Source: Sphingobium psychrophilum (GTDB lineage: Bacteria; Pseudomonadota; Alphaproteobacteria; Sphingomonadales; Sphingomonadaceae). From it: 64,000 nucleotides of DNA. Positions 36,908-45,702 of this stretch are shown in pieces. Numbering within the stretch: the stretch's first letter is position 1; each line of letters starts with the position of its first letter. The translations under genes and the position numbers were made by a program. The DNA is taken from positions 186,001 through 250,000 of the forward strand of contig NZ_JABBFV010000006.1 in NCBI RefSeq assembly GCF_012927105.1, read 5' to 3'. A model generated the notes under the pieces. That model worked only from the letters and a program-made list of their open reading frames with translations, searched no databases and had not been told where the DNA came from.

Positions 36908-37827
36908 GCGACGCTGCTCCCCACGACCAGACAACCCAGAAACATCAGCAACCCCGCAAAACGATTGGACCGGAATTTGGACAGTGGATCGACGCCATCC
37001 TCCTTAAGCGTCGCAACTTGCCACAGCAGATGCGCGGCGATCGGCAGCAGCGCGGCGAGCGCCAGCATCTGGCCCTGCACCTGCCAGATGGCGCAGGCCC
37101 ATAAAGCCAGCGCCAGCGTATAGCAGAGCGTCACGCCGCCCCGCACATACCGCCCCATCGACAAGGCGCTCGATCCGATTCCGATCAGCGCATCATCCTC
37201 CCGGTCTTGCAGCGCGTAGATGGTGTCATAGCCCACCACCCAGAAAATGGTTCCCGCATAGAGCAGCAGGCCGGGCAGGCTGAGCGCGCCCATGACCTCG
37301 CTCCACCCGACCAGCGCCGCCCAGGAAAAGACCAGCCCCAGCCAGACCTGCGGCCAGCCGGTGATCCGCTTCATGAAGGGATAGGCCGCCACCAGCGCCA
37401 GGCTACCGAGCGCCACGACCTGCGCGTAACGCTGCAACTGCAACAACACGATCAGGCCGATAAGGCACAGCGCTAGCAGCCAGGCCCAGGCCACCTTAAC
37501 CGACATCGCCCCGCTCGCCAGCGGCCGGGCGGCGGTGCGCGCCACTTTGCGGTCGAGGTCGCGATCGACAATATCGTTGAACACGCAGCCCGCGCCCCGC
37601 ATCGCGATGCTGCCCAGCAGCAGCCAGCCGATCAGCGGCCAGCGGGCCAGGCCGCCGCCCGCCAGCGCCACGGCCCAGGCGCCCGGCCAGAACAGCAGCC
37701 ACCAGCCGATCGGCCGGTCGAACCGCGCCAGTTGCGCCAATATGCGCGGCGTGTCCGGCAGGCGCGCCAGCAGGCCGCGCGCTTCGCTGTCGGGGACGAT
37801 CACCTGTTTAACCGTCGTCTGATTCAC
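36904..37827 (-). CDS. ubiA: 4-hydroxybenzoate polyprenyltransferase UbiA
   Basis: 307 residues from a GTG at 37827, chosen because GGAG lies five bases upstream; longer open sequence has no family similarity. The first Asp-rich motif is NDIVDRDLDRKVARTAARPL and the second is YDTIYALQDREDD, with eight or nine membrane helices. The enzyme prenylates 4-hydroxybenzoate in ubiquinone synthesis in the inner membrane. It is divergent from rsmE. Confidence 0.93.
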   Translation of the reverse strand: MNQTTVKQVIVPDSEARGLLARLPDTPRILAQLARFDRPIGWWLLFWPGAWAVALAGGGLARWPLIGWLLLGSIAMRGAGCVFNDIVDRDLDRKVARTAARPLASGAMSVKVAWAWLLALCLIGLIVLLQLQRYAQVVALGSLALVAAYPFMKRITGWPQVWLGLVFSWAALVGWSEVMGALSLPGLLLYAGTIFWVVGYDTIYALQDREDDALIGIGSSALSMGRYVRGGVTLCYTLALALWACAIWQVQGQMLALAALLPIAAHLLWQVATLKEDGVDPLSKFRSNRFAGLLMFLGCLVVGSSVA

Positions 37828-37921
37828 CGTGACTCCGTTCGCATGAGCTTGTGGAAGCCCGCCTCTTCTCTTTAGGGAAGAACGGGCCGACCACAAGCGC
37901 GGCCGAACCGGAAGAGACAAA

Positions 37922-38668
37922 ATGACCGCAACGCCCGCCTGGCCGCCACAAAGCGCGCCGCGACTCCATGTCGAAACCCAGTTGGGGGAGGGGGTCGCGG
38001 TGCCGATCGACGGCAATCCGGCCCATTATCTGATCAGCGTCATGCGGGTGAAACCCGACGACATCGTCCTTTTGTTCGATGGCCGGTCGGGCGAATGGGC
38101 GGCGCGGGTCCGCGACATCCGCAAGCGCGATCTGGTGCTGGACTGTGTGCAACAGACCAAGCCGCCCGAACATGTGCCCGATTTCTGGCTCTGCTGCGCG
38201 CCGATCAAGAAGGGGCGGATCGACCTGATCGCGGAAAAGGCGTGCGAATTGGGCGTCGCCCGGCTCCAGCCGGTGCTCACCCGCCGCGCGGTGGTGGACA
38301 AGCTGAACCTCGACCGGCTGCACAGCCATCTGGTTGAGGCGGCTGAGCAATGCGGCCGCACCGCGCTGCCCGATCTGGCCGACATGGTGAAGCTCGACGC
38401 CTTGCTCAAAAGCTGGCCGGCCGATCGCCACCTGTTTTTCGCCGACGAAACCGGCGGCGCAGCGCTGGACGCCACGCTGCGCGCCCATCCCGGTCCCGCC
38501 GCCTTCCTGGTCGGGCCGGAGGGCGGATTCGATCCTGCCGAGCGCGACGCGATCCGCGCCACGCCGGGCGCGGTGCCGGTATCGCTTGGCCCGCGCATCC
38601 TGCGCGCGGAAACCGCCGCGCTCGCCGCGACGGCGGCCTGGATGGCGCTGAATGGCGACTGGAATTAG
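37922..38668 (+). CDS. rsmE: 16S rRNA (uracil(1498)-N3)-methyltransferase RsmE
   Basis: 248 residues. An N-terminal PUA-like part (HYLISVMRVKPDDIVLLFDG) is followed by the SPOUT domain with LVGPEGGFDPAERDAI and SLGPRILRAETAALAA, the knot motifs for SAM binding. It methylates U1498 in the decoding region of the small subunit. It precedes gshA by about 100 bases on the same strand, a common alphaproteobacterial neighbourhood. Confidence 0.94.
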   Translation: MTATPAWPPQSAPRLHVETQLGEGVAVPIDGNPAHYLISVMRVKPDDIVLLFDGRSGEWAARVRDIRKRDLVLDCVQQTKPPEHVPDFWLCCAPIKKGRIDLIAEKACELGVARLQPVLTRRAVVDKLNLDRLHSHLVEAAEQCGRTALPDLADMVKLDALLKSWPADRHLFFADETGGAALDATLRAHPGPAAFLVGPEGGFDPAERDAIRATPGAVPVSLGPRILRAETAALAATAAWMALNGDWN

Positions 38669-38767
38669 TTTCATTCCGCTATTGGATTGAAGCGCTCAAG
38701 GCCAAGCCCTATGTGGTGATCGCCCGACTTTGTTTGACGGGCCAAGGGGAAGCAGTAAGGGCGGGGC

Positions 38768-40141
38768 ATGAGCACTAGAACCGACTCCGGGGACCATGAT
38801 CCCGTCATCGAGAATCGCGACCAACTGATCGCGGCCTTTTCCAAAGGCGAAAAGCCCAAGGACCGCTGGCGGATCGGGACCGAGCACGAGAAATTCGTCT
38901 ATAATCGCCGCGACCATCACGCCCCCTCCTATGAAGAAAAGGGCGGCATCCACACGCTGCTGATTGGCCTGACCCGCTATGGCTGGAACCCGGTGTTCGA
39001 GGGCGAGAATATCATCGCCCTGTCCGGCACCGACGGCACGATCAGCCTGGAACCGGCGGGCCAACTGGAATTATCGGGCGCGCCGCTCGAAAATCTGCAC
39101 CAGACCTGCGCCGAAACCGGCCGCCATCTGGAACAGGTGAAATATGTCGGCGACATGCTGGGCTTGGGCTTTTTGGGCCTGGGCATGTGGCCGGACAAGA
39201 CGCGCGCCGAATTGCCGATCATGCCCAAGGGGCGTTACGAGATCATGCTGCGGCACATGCCGCGCGTGGGGTCGATGGGCCTCGACATGATGCTGCGCAC
39301 CTGCACCATCCAGACCAATCTGGACTATGGCAGCGAAGCCGATATGGCGCAGAAATTCCGTACCTCGCTGGCGCTGCAACCGCTGGCCACCGCGCTGTTC
39401 GCCAATTCGCCCTTTACCGAAGGCAAGCCCAATGGCTTCCTGTCCTATCGCAGCCATATCTGGTCGGACACCGATCCGGGCCGCACCGGGATGCTGCCCT
39501 TCGTGTTCGAAGACGGCTTTGGCTATGAACGCTATGCCGACTATGCGCTCGATGTGCCGATGTACTTCGTCTATCGCGACGGCAAATATATCGATGCGTC
39601 GGGCCACAGCTTCCGCGATTTCCTCGACGGCAGGTTGTCCGTCCTGCCCGGCGAAAAGCCCACGGAAAAGGATTGGGAGGATCATCTCTCCACCGCCTTC
39701 CCAGAAGTGCGGATGAAGAGCTTCCTAGAAATGCGCGGCGCCGATGGCGGGCCGTGGAACCGCATCTGCGCGCTGCCGGCGCTGTGGGTGGGCCTGCTTT
39801 ACGATCAGGGCGCGCTCGACGCGGCGTGGGACGTGGTCAAGGACTGGACCATGGAGGAACGGCAGATATTGCGCGATTCCGTGCCGAAACTGGGGCTGGA
39901 CGCGCCGATCGGTGGCGGTCGCAAGTTGCGCGATATTGCGGCGCAGGTCGTCGATATCGCCCGTTCCGGCTTGGCATCGCGCGCGCGCCTCAACGGCGCC
40001 GGCGACAATGAAACCGGCTATCTGTCGTTTCTGGACGAAGTGGTCGCGTCCGGCAAGACCAACGCCGAACGGCTGCTCGAACGCTATCATAGCGAATGGC
40101 AGGGCGATCTGAGCAAGGTCTATGAGGAAGAGAGTTTCTGA
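38768..40141 (+). CDS. gshA: Glutamate-cysteine ligase (plant/alphaproteobacterial type)
   Basis: 457 residues, the usual length of the plant-type GshA. RIGTEHEKFVYN and GNFELSGAPLE-like TISLEPAGQLELSGAPLENL carry the catalytic glutamates, and LGLGMWPD and YKPMPRVGSMGLDMM-like HMPRVGSMGLDMM motifs are family-typical. It makes gamma-glutamylcysteine, the first step of glutathione synthesis, and would feed the GST encoded at 24.6 kb. An extragenic repeat follows. Confidence 0.94.
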   Translation: MSTRTDSGDHDPVIENRDQLIAAFSKGEKPKDRWRIGTEHEKFVYNRRDHHAPSYEEKGGIHTLLIGLTRYGWNPVFEGENIIALSGTDGTISLEPAGQLELSGAPLENLHQTCAETGRHLEQVKYVGDMLGLGFLGLGMWPDKTRAELPIMPKGRYEIMLRHMPRVGSMGLDMMLRTCTIQTNLDYGSEADMAQKFRTSLALQPLATALFANSPFTEGKPNGFLSYRSHIWSDTDPGRTGMLPFVFEDGFGYERYADYALDVPMYFVYRDGKYIDASGHSFRDFLDGRLSVLPGEKPTEKDWEDHLSTAFPEVRMKSFLEMRGADGGPWNRICALPALWVGLLYDQGALDAAWDVVKDWTMEERQILRDSVPKLGLDAPIGGGRKLRDIAAQVVDIARSGLASRARLNGAGDNETGYLSFLDEVVASGKTNAERLLERYHSEWQGDLSKVYEEESF

Positions 40142-40154
40142 GGGACGCTGTTTT

Positions 40155-40231
40155 CCGGCGCAGGCCGGAATCCAGTCCTGCCGTTGCGGTAAAGCGCCGC
40201 GGCGGAACTAGGCTCCGGCCTTCGCCGGAGC
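40155..40231. repeat. Two-hairpin extragenic repeat after gshA
   Basis: CCGGCGCAGGCCGG (40155-40168) and GCTCCGGCCTTCGCCGGAGC (40212-40231) form two hairpins about 43 bases apart, in the pattern of paired REP elements. The second could also terminate transcription of gshA or of the convergent gene. Confidence 0.65.
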
Positions 40232-40239
40232 ACATTTTT

Positions 40240-41541
40240 CTATTCTGCCGGCTGTGGCGCGATCGCTGCCGTCTCGTGCTTCTTCCCCGTCACCCAGGCG
40301 AAGAAGCGCGGCACCGGCGCGTGGCGCTCCATCCAGTCGCTATAGGCGCGATAGTCGGGGTCGGCCGACAGATGCTGCTCCTCGGTCTTCGCGCGCCAAT
40401 AATAGACCGCATTGGTCAGCCCCAGCATCGCGCAATTGCGTACCATGTCCGCCAGCGATCCGCTGACCGACAGGAAAGGCAGGGCGGAAAACCACCAGAA
40501 CAGGTTCTTAGACAGATAGGCCGGGTGCCGCGTCCAGCGATAGGGACCATGGGTCAATATGCCGCGATGGGTCAGGTTGGAAAAGCGCAGGCCGAACGCC
40601 ACCGTCGCCCAGGCGTAGAGCGCCGTCAGCAGCACCAGCCAGCCGCCCAGCAGCCATTGCAGCGCGCTCGACCCCTGCGTCCAATGGTCCCACTCGGCAC
40701 CGCCGGCATGATAGTCGAGCGGCCCGCCACCGCCCATCAGCACGAAGGGCGGGTAGCAGATCAGCGCCGCCAGCCAGCCGCTCAGGAAAGGATTGGCGGT
40801 GCGGATGTGCGAATCCAGCGGCTTGAAGGTCAGGATGTAGCCGACCGTCGCCAGGCAGACGTCGATCATGAACATGACCGCGATCAGGAAGCCGGCCAAC
40901 GCGATCGGATTGTCCAGCGCGTCCTCGATCCGCCATTCGACCACGCTGGCGAAATTGCCCGGCACGATCGACACCATGAAGGCTAGGAAGAAGCCCTTCA
41001 CCGCCCAGGCGCGGGCATGGTGACCGACCTGAACCATGTCGGCCTGCCCCGCCACGCCGCCGATCACCCATTGGCCAAAGCTGAAGCAGGCGTCCTTTGG
41101 CTCCACCAGCCGCCGGTCGATCCAGATGATATAGGGTACGGACAGGGCCAGCAGCCATGGCGCGGCCGCCATGAACAAATCCATCGAAAAGCGGTAATTG
41201 CCGCTCCAATACCAGCGCGCGATGCAATAGAAGATGGCGATGGCGAGCCAGGTCGCCCATAGCCCGGCGATCTTGACGATGCTGATGTCCAGCACGTCGC
41301 GCACGCTCCGCGCTGGCCCGCGCCAATCGATCCCGGTCGATGCGTTGCGATGCACCTTGTCCACGATCAGCGACCACAGCACCATGGGCAGCCCGCAAGC
41401 GACCACGGCGGCCAGGCCCGCATTGGGCCCGTTCATGCCATAATGGCGCGCCACCAGCGTCCAGAGGCCAAGGCCCATCAGGCCGGCGATGCCGACACCA
41501 TGGCTGACGGCGGATTTCGGACAGGGGTCGGCCTTGCTCAT
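40240..41541 (-). CDS. Isoprenylcysteine carboxyl methyltransferase (ICMT)-like membrane protein
   Basis: 433 residues with around ten hydrophobic helices. The C-terminal end holds the ICMT/NnrU-like signature (HGPYRWTRHPAYLSKNLFWW and then TEEQHLSADPDYRAY), a membrane SAM-binding motif. The longer N-terminal membrane part is not typical of short ICMTs. A small-molecule methyltransferase role in the inner membrane is plausible; the substrate is unknown. It is a single gene. Confidence 0.75.
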   Translation of the reverse strand: MSKADPCPKSAVSHGVGIAGLMGLGLWTLVARHYGMNGPNAGLAAVVACGLPMVLWSLIVDKVHRNASTGIDWRGPARSVRDVLDISIVKIAGLWATWLAIAIFYCIARWYWSGNYRFSMDLFMAAAPWLLALSVPYIIWIDRRLVEPKDACFSFGQWVIGGVAGQADMVQVGHHARAWAVKGFFLAFMVSIVPGNFASVVEWRIEDALDNPIALAGFLIAVMFMIDVCLATVGYILTFKPLDSHIRTANPFLSGWLAALICYPPFVLMGGGGPLDYHAGGAEWDHWTQGSSALQWLLGGWLVLLTALYAWATVAFGLRFSNLTHRGILTHGPYRWTRHPAYLSKNLFWWFSALPFLSVSGSLADMVRNCAMLGLTNAVYYWRAKTEEQHLSADPDYRAYSDWMERHAPVPRFFAWVTGKKHETAAIAPQPAE

Positions 41542-41617
41542 ATCCGCGGCTGTAGCGCGAAATGGTAAGCAAGCGGTGAACCAGCTCCTGCGGCTGGTCG
41601 ATCGATATGGGGGAATG

Positions 41618-41693
41618 TGGTGCCCGGGGACGGATTCGAACCGCCGACACTGCGATTTTCAATCGCATGCTCTACCAACTGAGCTACCCGGGC
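41618..41693 (-). tRNA. tRNA-Phe (anticodon GAA)
   Basis: 76 nucleotides with encoded CCA at the 3' end. The acceptor stem pairs GCCCGGG with CCCGGGC, the D arm is GCTCAGTTGGTAGAGC, the anticodon stem TGCGA/TCGCA closes the loop TTGAAAA (anticodon GAA), and the T arm holds GGTTCGAATCC. All arms pair well. It follows the infA-maf-RNase-yacG cluster. Confidence 0.98.
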
Positions 41694-41743
41694 AGGGGTC
41701 TTCGGCAGGAGGCTCCCGCCGGATGGAGGCGTGCCTATAAGCG

Positions 41744-41938
41744 TCAATCCGGCTCGCTGTCCAGCCCATAATTGCCGTTTTTTTGATCGCCTTCCTCGGC
41801 GGGTTGGCCCGGCACGCGATAGCCCTCGCCCAGCCATTGCAGCAGGTCGCGGTCGCGGCAGGCGGCGCTGCAAAAGGGCTTCGTCGCGGGCTGGGCGGGC
41901 TGGCGACAGACCGGGCAGGAGGCTGGTTTAGGCGACAT
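41744..41938 (-). CDS. yacG: DNA gyrase inhibitor YacG family zinc-ribbon protein
   Basis: 64 residues from the ATG at 41938. Four cysteines form the zinc site (Cys8, Cys11, Cys23, Cys27: SCPVC and PFCSAAC), followed by the acidic/aromatic tail WLGEGYRVPG. In E. coli YacG binds and inhibits gyrase. The start lies inside the end of the RNase E/G-like gene (11-base overlap). Confidence 0.93.
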   Translation of the reverse strand: MSPKPASCPVCRQPAQPATKPFCSAACRDRDLLQWLGEGYRVPGQPAEEGDQKNGNYGLDSEPD

Positions 41939-42917
41939 GACCGCCCGCCAGGTCAAGAACTGCATCCGCCGCCAGGGTGATCGCGCCGCCGCGGCGCTTG
42001 GCCAGCTGCTCGATCCAGTCCTGCCGCTTGTGTAGCAGGTCGATGATCGCGGGCATGGCGGTGATCGTCGCGCCGCCGCCCTGCCCGTGCCGTTCGGCCC
42101 GGCGCAGCAGCGCCAGCGCGGCCGTCAGCACCGGGTCTTCGCGCACGATTTCCATCAGATTGGCGCGCTCGCGGCGGCGGATGATCTGGAGGAAGCCGAA
42201 GCCGTTGACCGCGGTACGCTCGAACGGCAGCGGCAGATATTTGTCGATCTGCGCCGCGGCGACCATCCGCTCGTCCTTGTTGTTCATCGTCGGCAGGTCG
42301 ATCCCGATCGACCCCGAAAGCCCCATGCGGCGCACCGTCTGGGCGGCGAGTTTCGCGCCTTTGGGGCCAAGCTGCGCGGGCGGCAGCGATCCGTCGACGT
42401 CGATCAGCAGCATGGCGGGGGTCAGGAACAGGCGCAGCGCGGCGTCTTCCGCGCCCACCTCACCGCTCATCGCCTCTTCCATCAACTCGCTCCAGCCATG
42501 CGCTTCCAGCCGGTCTTCCTCATGCGCGGGGCAGGGGACGACGGGCGTGCCGGTGGCGCGGATGCGCTGCAACAGGCTGGGACCGGCATGGGGCTTGGCG
42601 CCCGGCTGGGGCATCCGGCCCTTGGCGCGCTTGGGTCGGCCTTCCTCGGGAATCGCCTCGCGGATGATCTCCACCAGGACATTGGCGCCTTCGGCCAGCC
42701 GGGGCGGGATCGGTTCCAGCAGGACTTCCTCGCCCGATATCAGCCGCACGATGCCGCGCTTTTTGGGGATGATGGTGGCGACCAGCCGACCCTGCGCCAC
42801 CGCGCCTGGACGCACGGCGTCGCCCTCGCGTTCGATCAGCGCCTCGACCAGCTTGCCCTTTTCGATCAACGCGGCCCGCGCCTCGCCAATGCCTTCTTCA
42901 TAGAGCCACTCGGCCAT
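41928..42917 (-). CDS. Short ribonuclease E/G-like protein
   Basis: 329 residues, much shorter than RNase G (about 490). The catalytic half is recognisable: LLIDVDGSLPPAQ and SIGIDLPTMNNKDER carry the two aspartates of the DNase I-like site, and NGFGFLQIIRRRERANLMEI matches the start of the following conserved block. The N-terminal S1 region is reduced. It could be an active short ribonuclease or an RNA-binding relative. Gene order infA-maf-this-yacG is conserved in alphaproteobacteria. Confidence 0.85.
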   Translation of the reverse strand: MAEWLYEEGIGEARAALIEKGKLVEALIEREGDAVRPGAVAQGRLVATIIPKKRGIVRLISGEEVLLEPIPPRLAEGANVLVEIIREAIPEEGRPKRAKGRMPQPGAKPHAGPSLLQRIRATGTPVVPCPAHEEDRLEAHGWSELMEEAMSGEVGAEDAALRLFLTPAMLLIDVDGSLPPAQLGPKGAKLAAQTVRRMGLSGSIGIDLPTMNNKDERMVAAAQIDKYLPLPFERTAVNGFGFLQIIRRRERANLMEIVREDPVLTAALALLRRAERHGQGGGATITAMPAIIDLLHKRQDWIEQLAKRRGGAITLAADAVLDLAGGHVA

Positions 42918-42920
42918 GTC

Positions 42921-43493
42921 TTAGTCCAATGGATAGCCCGCTGCCTTGAGCAGCGTGCGGGTTTCGTAAAGCGGCAGGCCCATGATCGCGCTGTGGCTGC
43001 CCATGATGGTGCGGATGAGGCCAGCGGCGCGGCCCTGTATAGCATAGCCGCCCGCCTTGCCGCGCCATTCGTCGCTGGCGATATAGACGTCGATCTCGGC
43101 CTGATCCAGCCGCTTGAAGATGACGATATTGTCCGACATCCGATGCCGCGCCCGTCCATCGCCATCAATCAGCGTGATCGCGCTCAGCACCCGATGCCGC
43201 CGCCCGGACAGCAAGGTCAGGCAGGCGCGCGCCTCCGCTTCGCTTTCCGCCTTGGGCAGGATGCGGCGGCCGACGGCCACGACCGTATCGCCCGACAGAA
43301 CCAATGCGCCGGGATGCCGGGCCGCAACGGCCACGCCCTTTTCTGCCGCGACGCGCGCGGCATAGAGGGCGGGCAGTTCGGCCTTGCGGGGCGTTTCGTC
43401 GATATCGGCGGGATCGACGGCATCGGGGACGATGCCAATCTGTCCCAGAAGGTCATGCCGTCTAGGAGAAGCCGAAGCAAGAATGAGCCGCAT
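42921..43493 (-). CDS. maf: Maf family nucleotide pyrophosphatase
   Basis: 190 residues. The Maf signature ILASASPRRHDLL is at the N-terminus, and LSGDTVVAVGRRILPK holds the catalytic Asp. The family hydrolyses dTTP/UTP or modified nucleoside triphosphates to monophosphates, sanitising the pool. It ends 3 bases before the RNase gene start and begins 11 bases after infA. Confidence 0.92.
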   Translation of the reverse strand: MRLILASASPRRHDLLGQIGIVPDAVDPADIDETPRKAELPALYAARVAAEKGVAVAARHPGALVLSGDTVVAVGRRILPKAESEAEARACLTLLSGRRHRVLSAITLIDGDGRARHRMSDNIVIFKRLDQAEIDVYIASDEWRGKAGGYAIQGRAAGLIRTIMGSHSAIMGLPLYETRTLLKAAGYPLD

Positions 43494-43504
43494 CTATGAG
43501 CGGC

Positions 43505-43723
43505 TTATTTGAAGCGGTACGTGATCCGACCCTTGGTCAGGTCGTAGGGGGTCAGCTCGACAAGCACTTCGTCACCCACCAGCACGCGGATGCGGTTCTT
43601 GCGCATCTTGCCGGCGGTGTGGCCGAGAATCTCGTGGTCATTTTCAAGCCGGACACGGAACATGGCGTTGGGGAGAAGCTCCACAACCTGTCCGCGCATT
43701 TCAAGCAGTTCTTCTTTAGCCAT
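43505..43723 (-). CDS. infA: Translation initiation factor IF-1
   Basis: 72 residues, the exact usual length: [20 protein letters not shown] through [20 protein letters not shown] to GRITYRFK. It is a single S1-like OB fold that binds the A site of the 30S subunit at initiation. It heads the infA-maf-RNase-yacG run. Confidence 0.97.
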   Translation of the reverse strand: MAKEELLEMRGQVVELLPNAMFRVRLENDHEILGHTAGKMRKNRIRVLVGDEVLVELTPYDLTKGRITYRFK

Positions 43724-43788
43724 ATTATCCCGAATTCACAAAATCGCGCCGCCATAGCGCCAAATTGCGGGAAATGGAAGCCAAGCCT

Positions 43789-45072
43789 TTATCCGCCGAA
43801 ATGATCGCCTGCTGCGGCGAGCGCCAGGAAGATATGATCGAGCTGATCGTCATCGAGGCAATAGGGCGGCATCAGGTAGATCGTGTTGCCCAGCGGCCTT
43901 ATCAAGATGCCGCGTTCAAGGAAGAAGGCGCGCAGCCGCGGCGCCAGATCGGACAGATAGCCCGCATCGGCAGCGACAAGGTCGATCGCGGCGATCGTGC
44001 CCAACTGTCGCGGATTGGCGAAGGCGGGGTGGCCGGCGAGCCGTTCGAGTCGCGTCGCGATGCCCTGCGCCAGCGCGGCGGTACGGCCCAGCACATCCTC
44101 CTCGCGCCAGATCGCCAGATTGGCGACCGCAGCTGCGCAGGCGATGGCGTTGGCGGTGTAGCTGGACGAATGGTAGAACAGCCGGGCGCGGTCGGTCGAT
44201 CGGTGCGCGTCGAAGATCGGCGCGGTCGCCAGCGTTGCGGCCAGCGGGATCGCGCCGCCGGTGATCCCCTTGGCCACCGCCATGATGTCCGGCACGACGC
44301 CCGCCTGTTCGCAGGCGAAGAGCGTGCCGGTGCGGCCCCAGCCGGTCATGACTTCGTCGGCGATGAACAGCACGCCATGGCGGCGGCAGATCGCGGCCAT
44401 CTCGCGCAATACCCAGGCAGGGTAGATCAGCATCCCGCCCGCGCCCAAAATCAGCGGTTCGACGATGAAGGCGGCGGGCTTGTCGGCGCAGGCGGCGTCA
44501 AGCGCATCGAGGCAGGCCTGCTCATGGACGGGCGTGGGAAAGGGGACGGTGCCGACATCGAACAGCAAGGGCTGCCATGCGGCGTTATAGACGCCGCGTT
44601 CGCCGATCGACATCGCGCCGATCGTGTCGCCATGATAGCTATGTTCCAGCACAAGGATGCGGCTGCGGGCTTTCGCCAAGCCATCCAGGGCGAGATTATG
44701 CCAATAGCCCAGTGCCATTTTCAGCGCGACCTCGACCGCGGTCGATCCGCTGTCGGAATAGAAGACATGGCGCAGCTCCGGCTGCCCCTCGCCACGCGGG
44801 GCCAGGTCGATCAGGCCGCGCGCCACGGTTTCGGCCGGATCATGGGTATAGCCAGCGAAGATCAGCTGATCCAGCTGCTCCGCCTGCGCCGCGATCGCGG
44901 CGGCGATGCGCGGATGGCAATGGCCATGGGTCGTCACCCACCAGCTTGAAATCGCGTCGATCAGCGTGCCGCCATCGGCCAGATGCAGCAACGCGCCCTG
45001 CGCGCGCACGACATGGGGGATCGGCTCATTGAGGCCATGCTGGGTGAAGGGGTGCCAGACGGGGGATGTCAT
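43789..45072 (-). CDS. bioA: Adenosylmethionine-8-amino-7-oxononanoate aminotransferase
   Basis: 427 residues. WHPFTQHGL, ISSWWVTTHGHCHP and LIFAGYTHDPA are BioA-specific; FIADEVMTGWGRTG and MAVAKGITGG carry the PLP Asp and the Schiff-base Lys. It converts KAPA to DAPA with SAM as amino donor. It is separated from bioD and bioF by about 5.4 kb of unrelated genes. Confidence 0.94.
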   Translation of the reverse strand: MTSPVWHPFTQHGLNEPIPHVVRAQGALLHLADGGTLIDAISSWWVTTHGHCHPRIAAAIAAQAEQLDQLIFAGYTHDPAETVARGLIDLAPRGEGQPELRHVFYSDSGSTAVEVALKMALGYWHNLALDGLAKARSRILVLEHSYHGDTIGAMSIGERGVYNAAWQPLLFDVGTVPFPTPVHEQACLDALDAACADKPAAFIVEPLILGAGGMLIYPAWVLREMAAICRRHGVLFIADEVMTGWGRTGTLFACEQAGVVPDIMAVAKGITGGAIPLAATLATAPIFDAHRSTDRARLFYHSSSYTANAIACAAAVANLAIWREEDVLGRTAALAQGIATRLERLAGHPAFANPRQLGTIAAIDLVAADAGYLSDLAPRLRAFFLERGILIRPLGNTIYLMPPYCLDDDQLDHIFLALAAAGDHFGG

Positions 45073-45105
45073 GACGCCTTCCTTAAGCCGCCCTGCCAGC
45101 CAAAT

Positions 45106-45702
45106 CTATGGCTTTGCCGCTTCGGCCGCGTTCGGTACCACCGGCGGCGGCACGATGATGGCGGGCGGCGCGACCGTCACTTCGACCCGGCGATTCTTCG
45201 CCCGGCCGTCGGGATCGTCGCTGCCATCCTCCTGCGCATTGGGGGCAACCGGGCGGGCCTCGCCCAGCGCGACGAGGGTCATGCGCGCCTTGTCCACGCC
45301 CTTTGCCACCATATAGTCGCGGACCTTTTCGGCGCGGATGCGGGACGCGACCTTGTTGTCGCCGTCGGCGCCGCGCGAATCGCTATGGCCGCGCAGTATG
45401 ATCGGCCCGCCGGCCTGCATCGCCGGGCTGGCGAGCAGCGTTTGTACTGTCGCCTTCGCTGTCTCGTCCAGCGCCATGGGCGACGCGCCGAAGCCGATCA
45501 CCGCTTTTGCCGGTTCGATCCTGGGCGTTTCGAATTCGGGCACGACTTCGGGGCGCAGGATCGATCGTTGCGGCTCGGCCTCATTGGCCGCGACGCTATT
45601 ATCCGCCTCGTTCATCGCATTGGCGGCAGGCGTCTGCTGAGGCGGCTGGCAGGCGGCAAGGGTGGCGCACAAGATAATGGGTGCGGGCGCGAATCTTCTC
45701 AT
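45106..45702 (-). CDS. OmpA-family lipoprotein
   Basis: 198 residues. The lipoprotein signal ends at LAAC (Cys18). The C-terminal OmpA-like peptidoglycan-binding domain is present (ILRGHSDSRGADGDNKVASR, then RAEKVRDYMVAKGV and KNRRVEVTV). It should be anchored to the outer membrane and bind peptidoglycan. It starts in an ATGA overlap with the antiporter stop, so the two genes are co-transcribed. Confidence 0.88.
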   Translation of the reverse strand: MRRFAPAPIILCATLAACQPPQQTPAANAMNEADNSVAANEAEPQRSILRPEVVPEFETPRIEPAKAVIGFGASPMALDETAKATVQTLLASPAMQAGGPIILRGHSDSRGADGDNKVASRIRAEKVRDYMVAKGVDKARMTLVALGEARPVAPNAQEDGSDDPDGRAKNRRVEVTVAPPAIIVPPPVVPNAAEAAKP

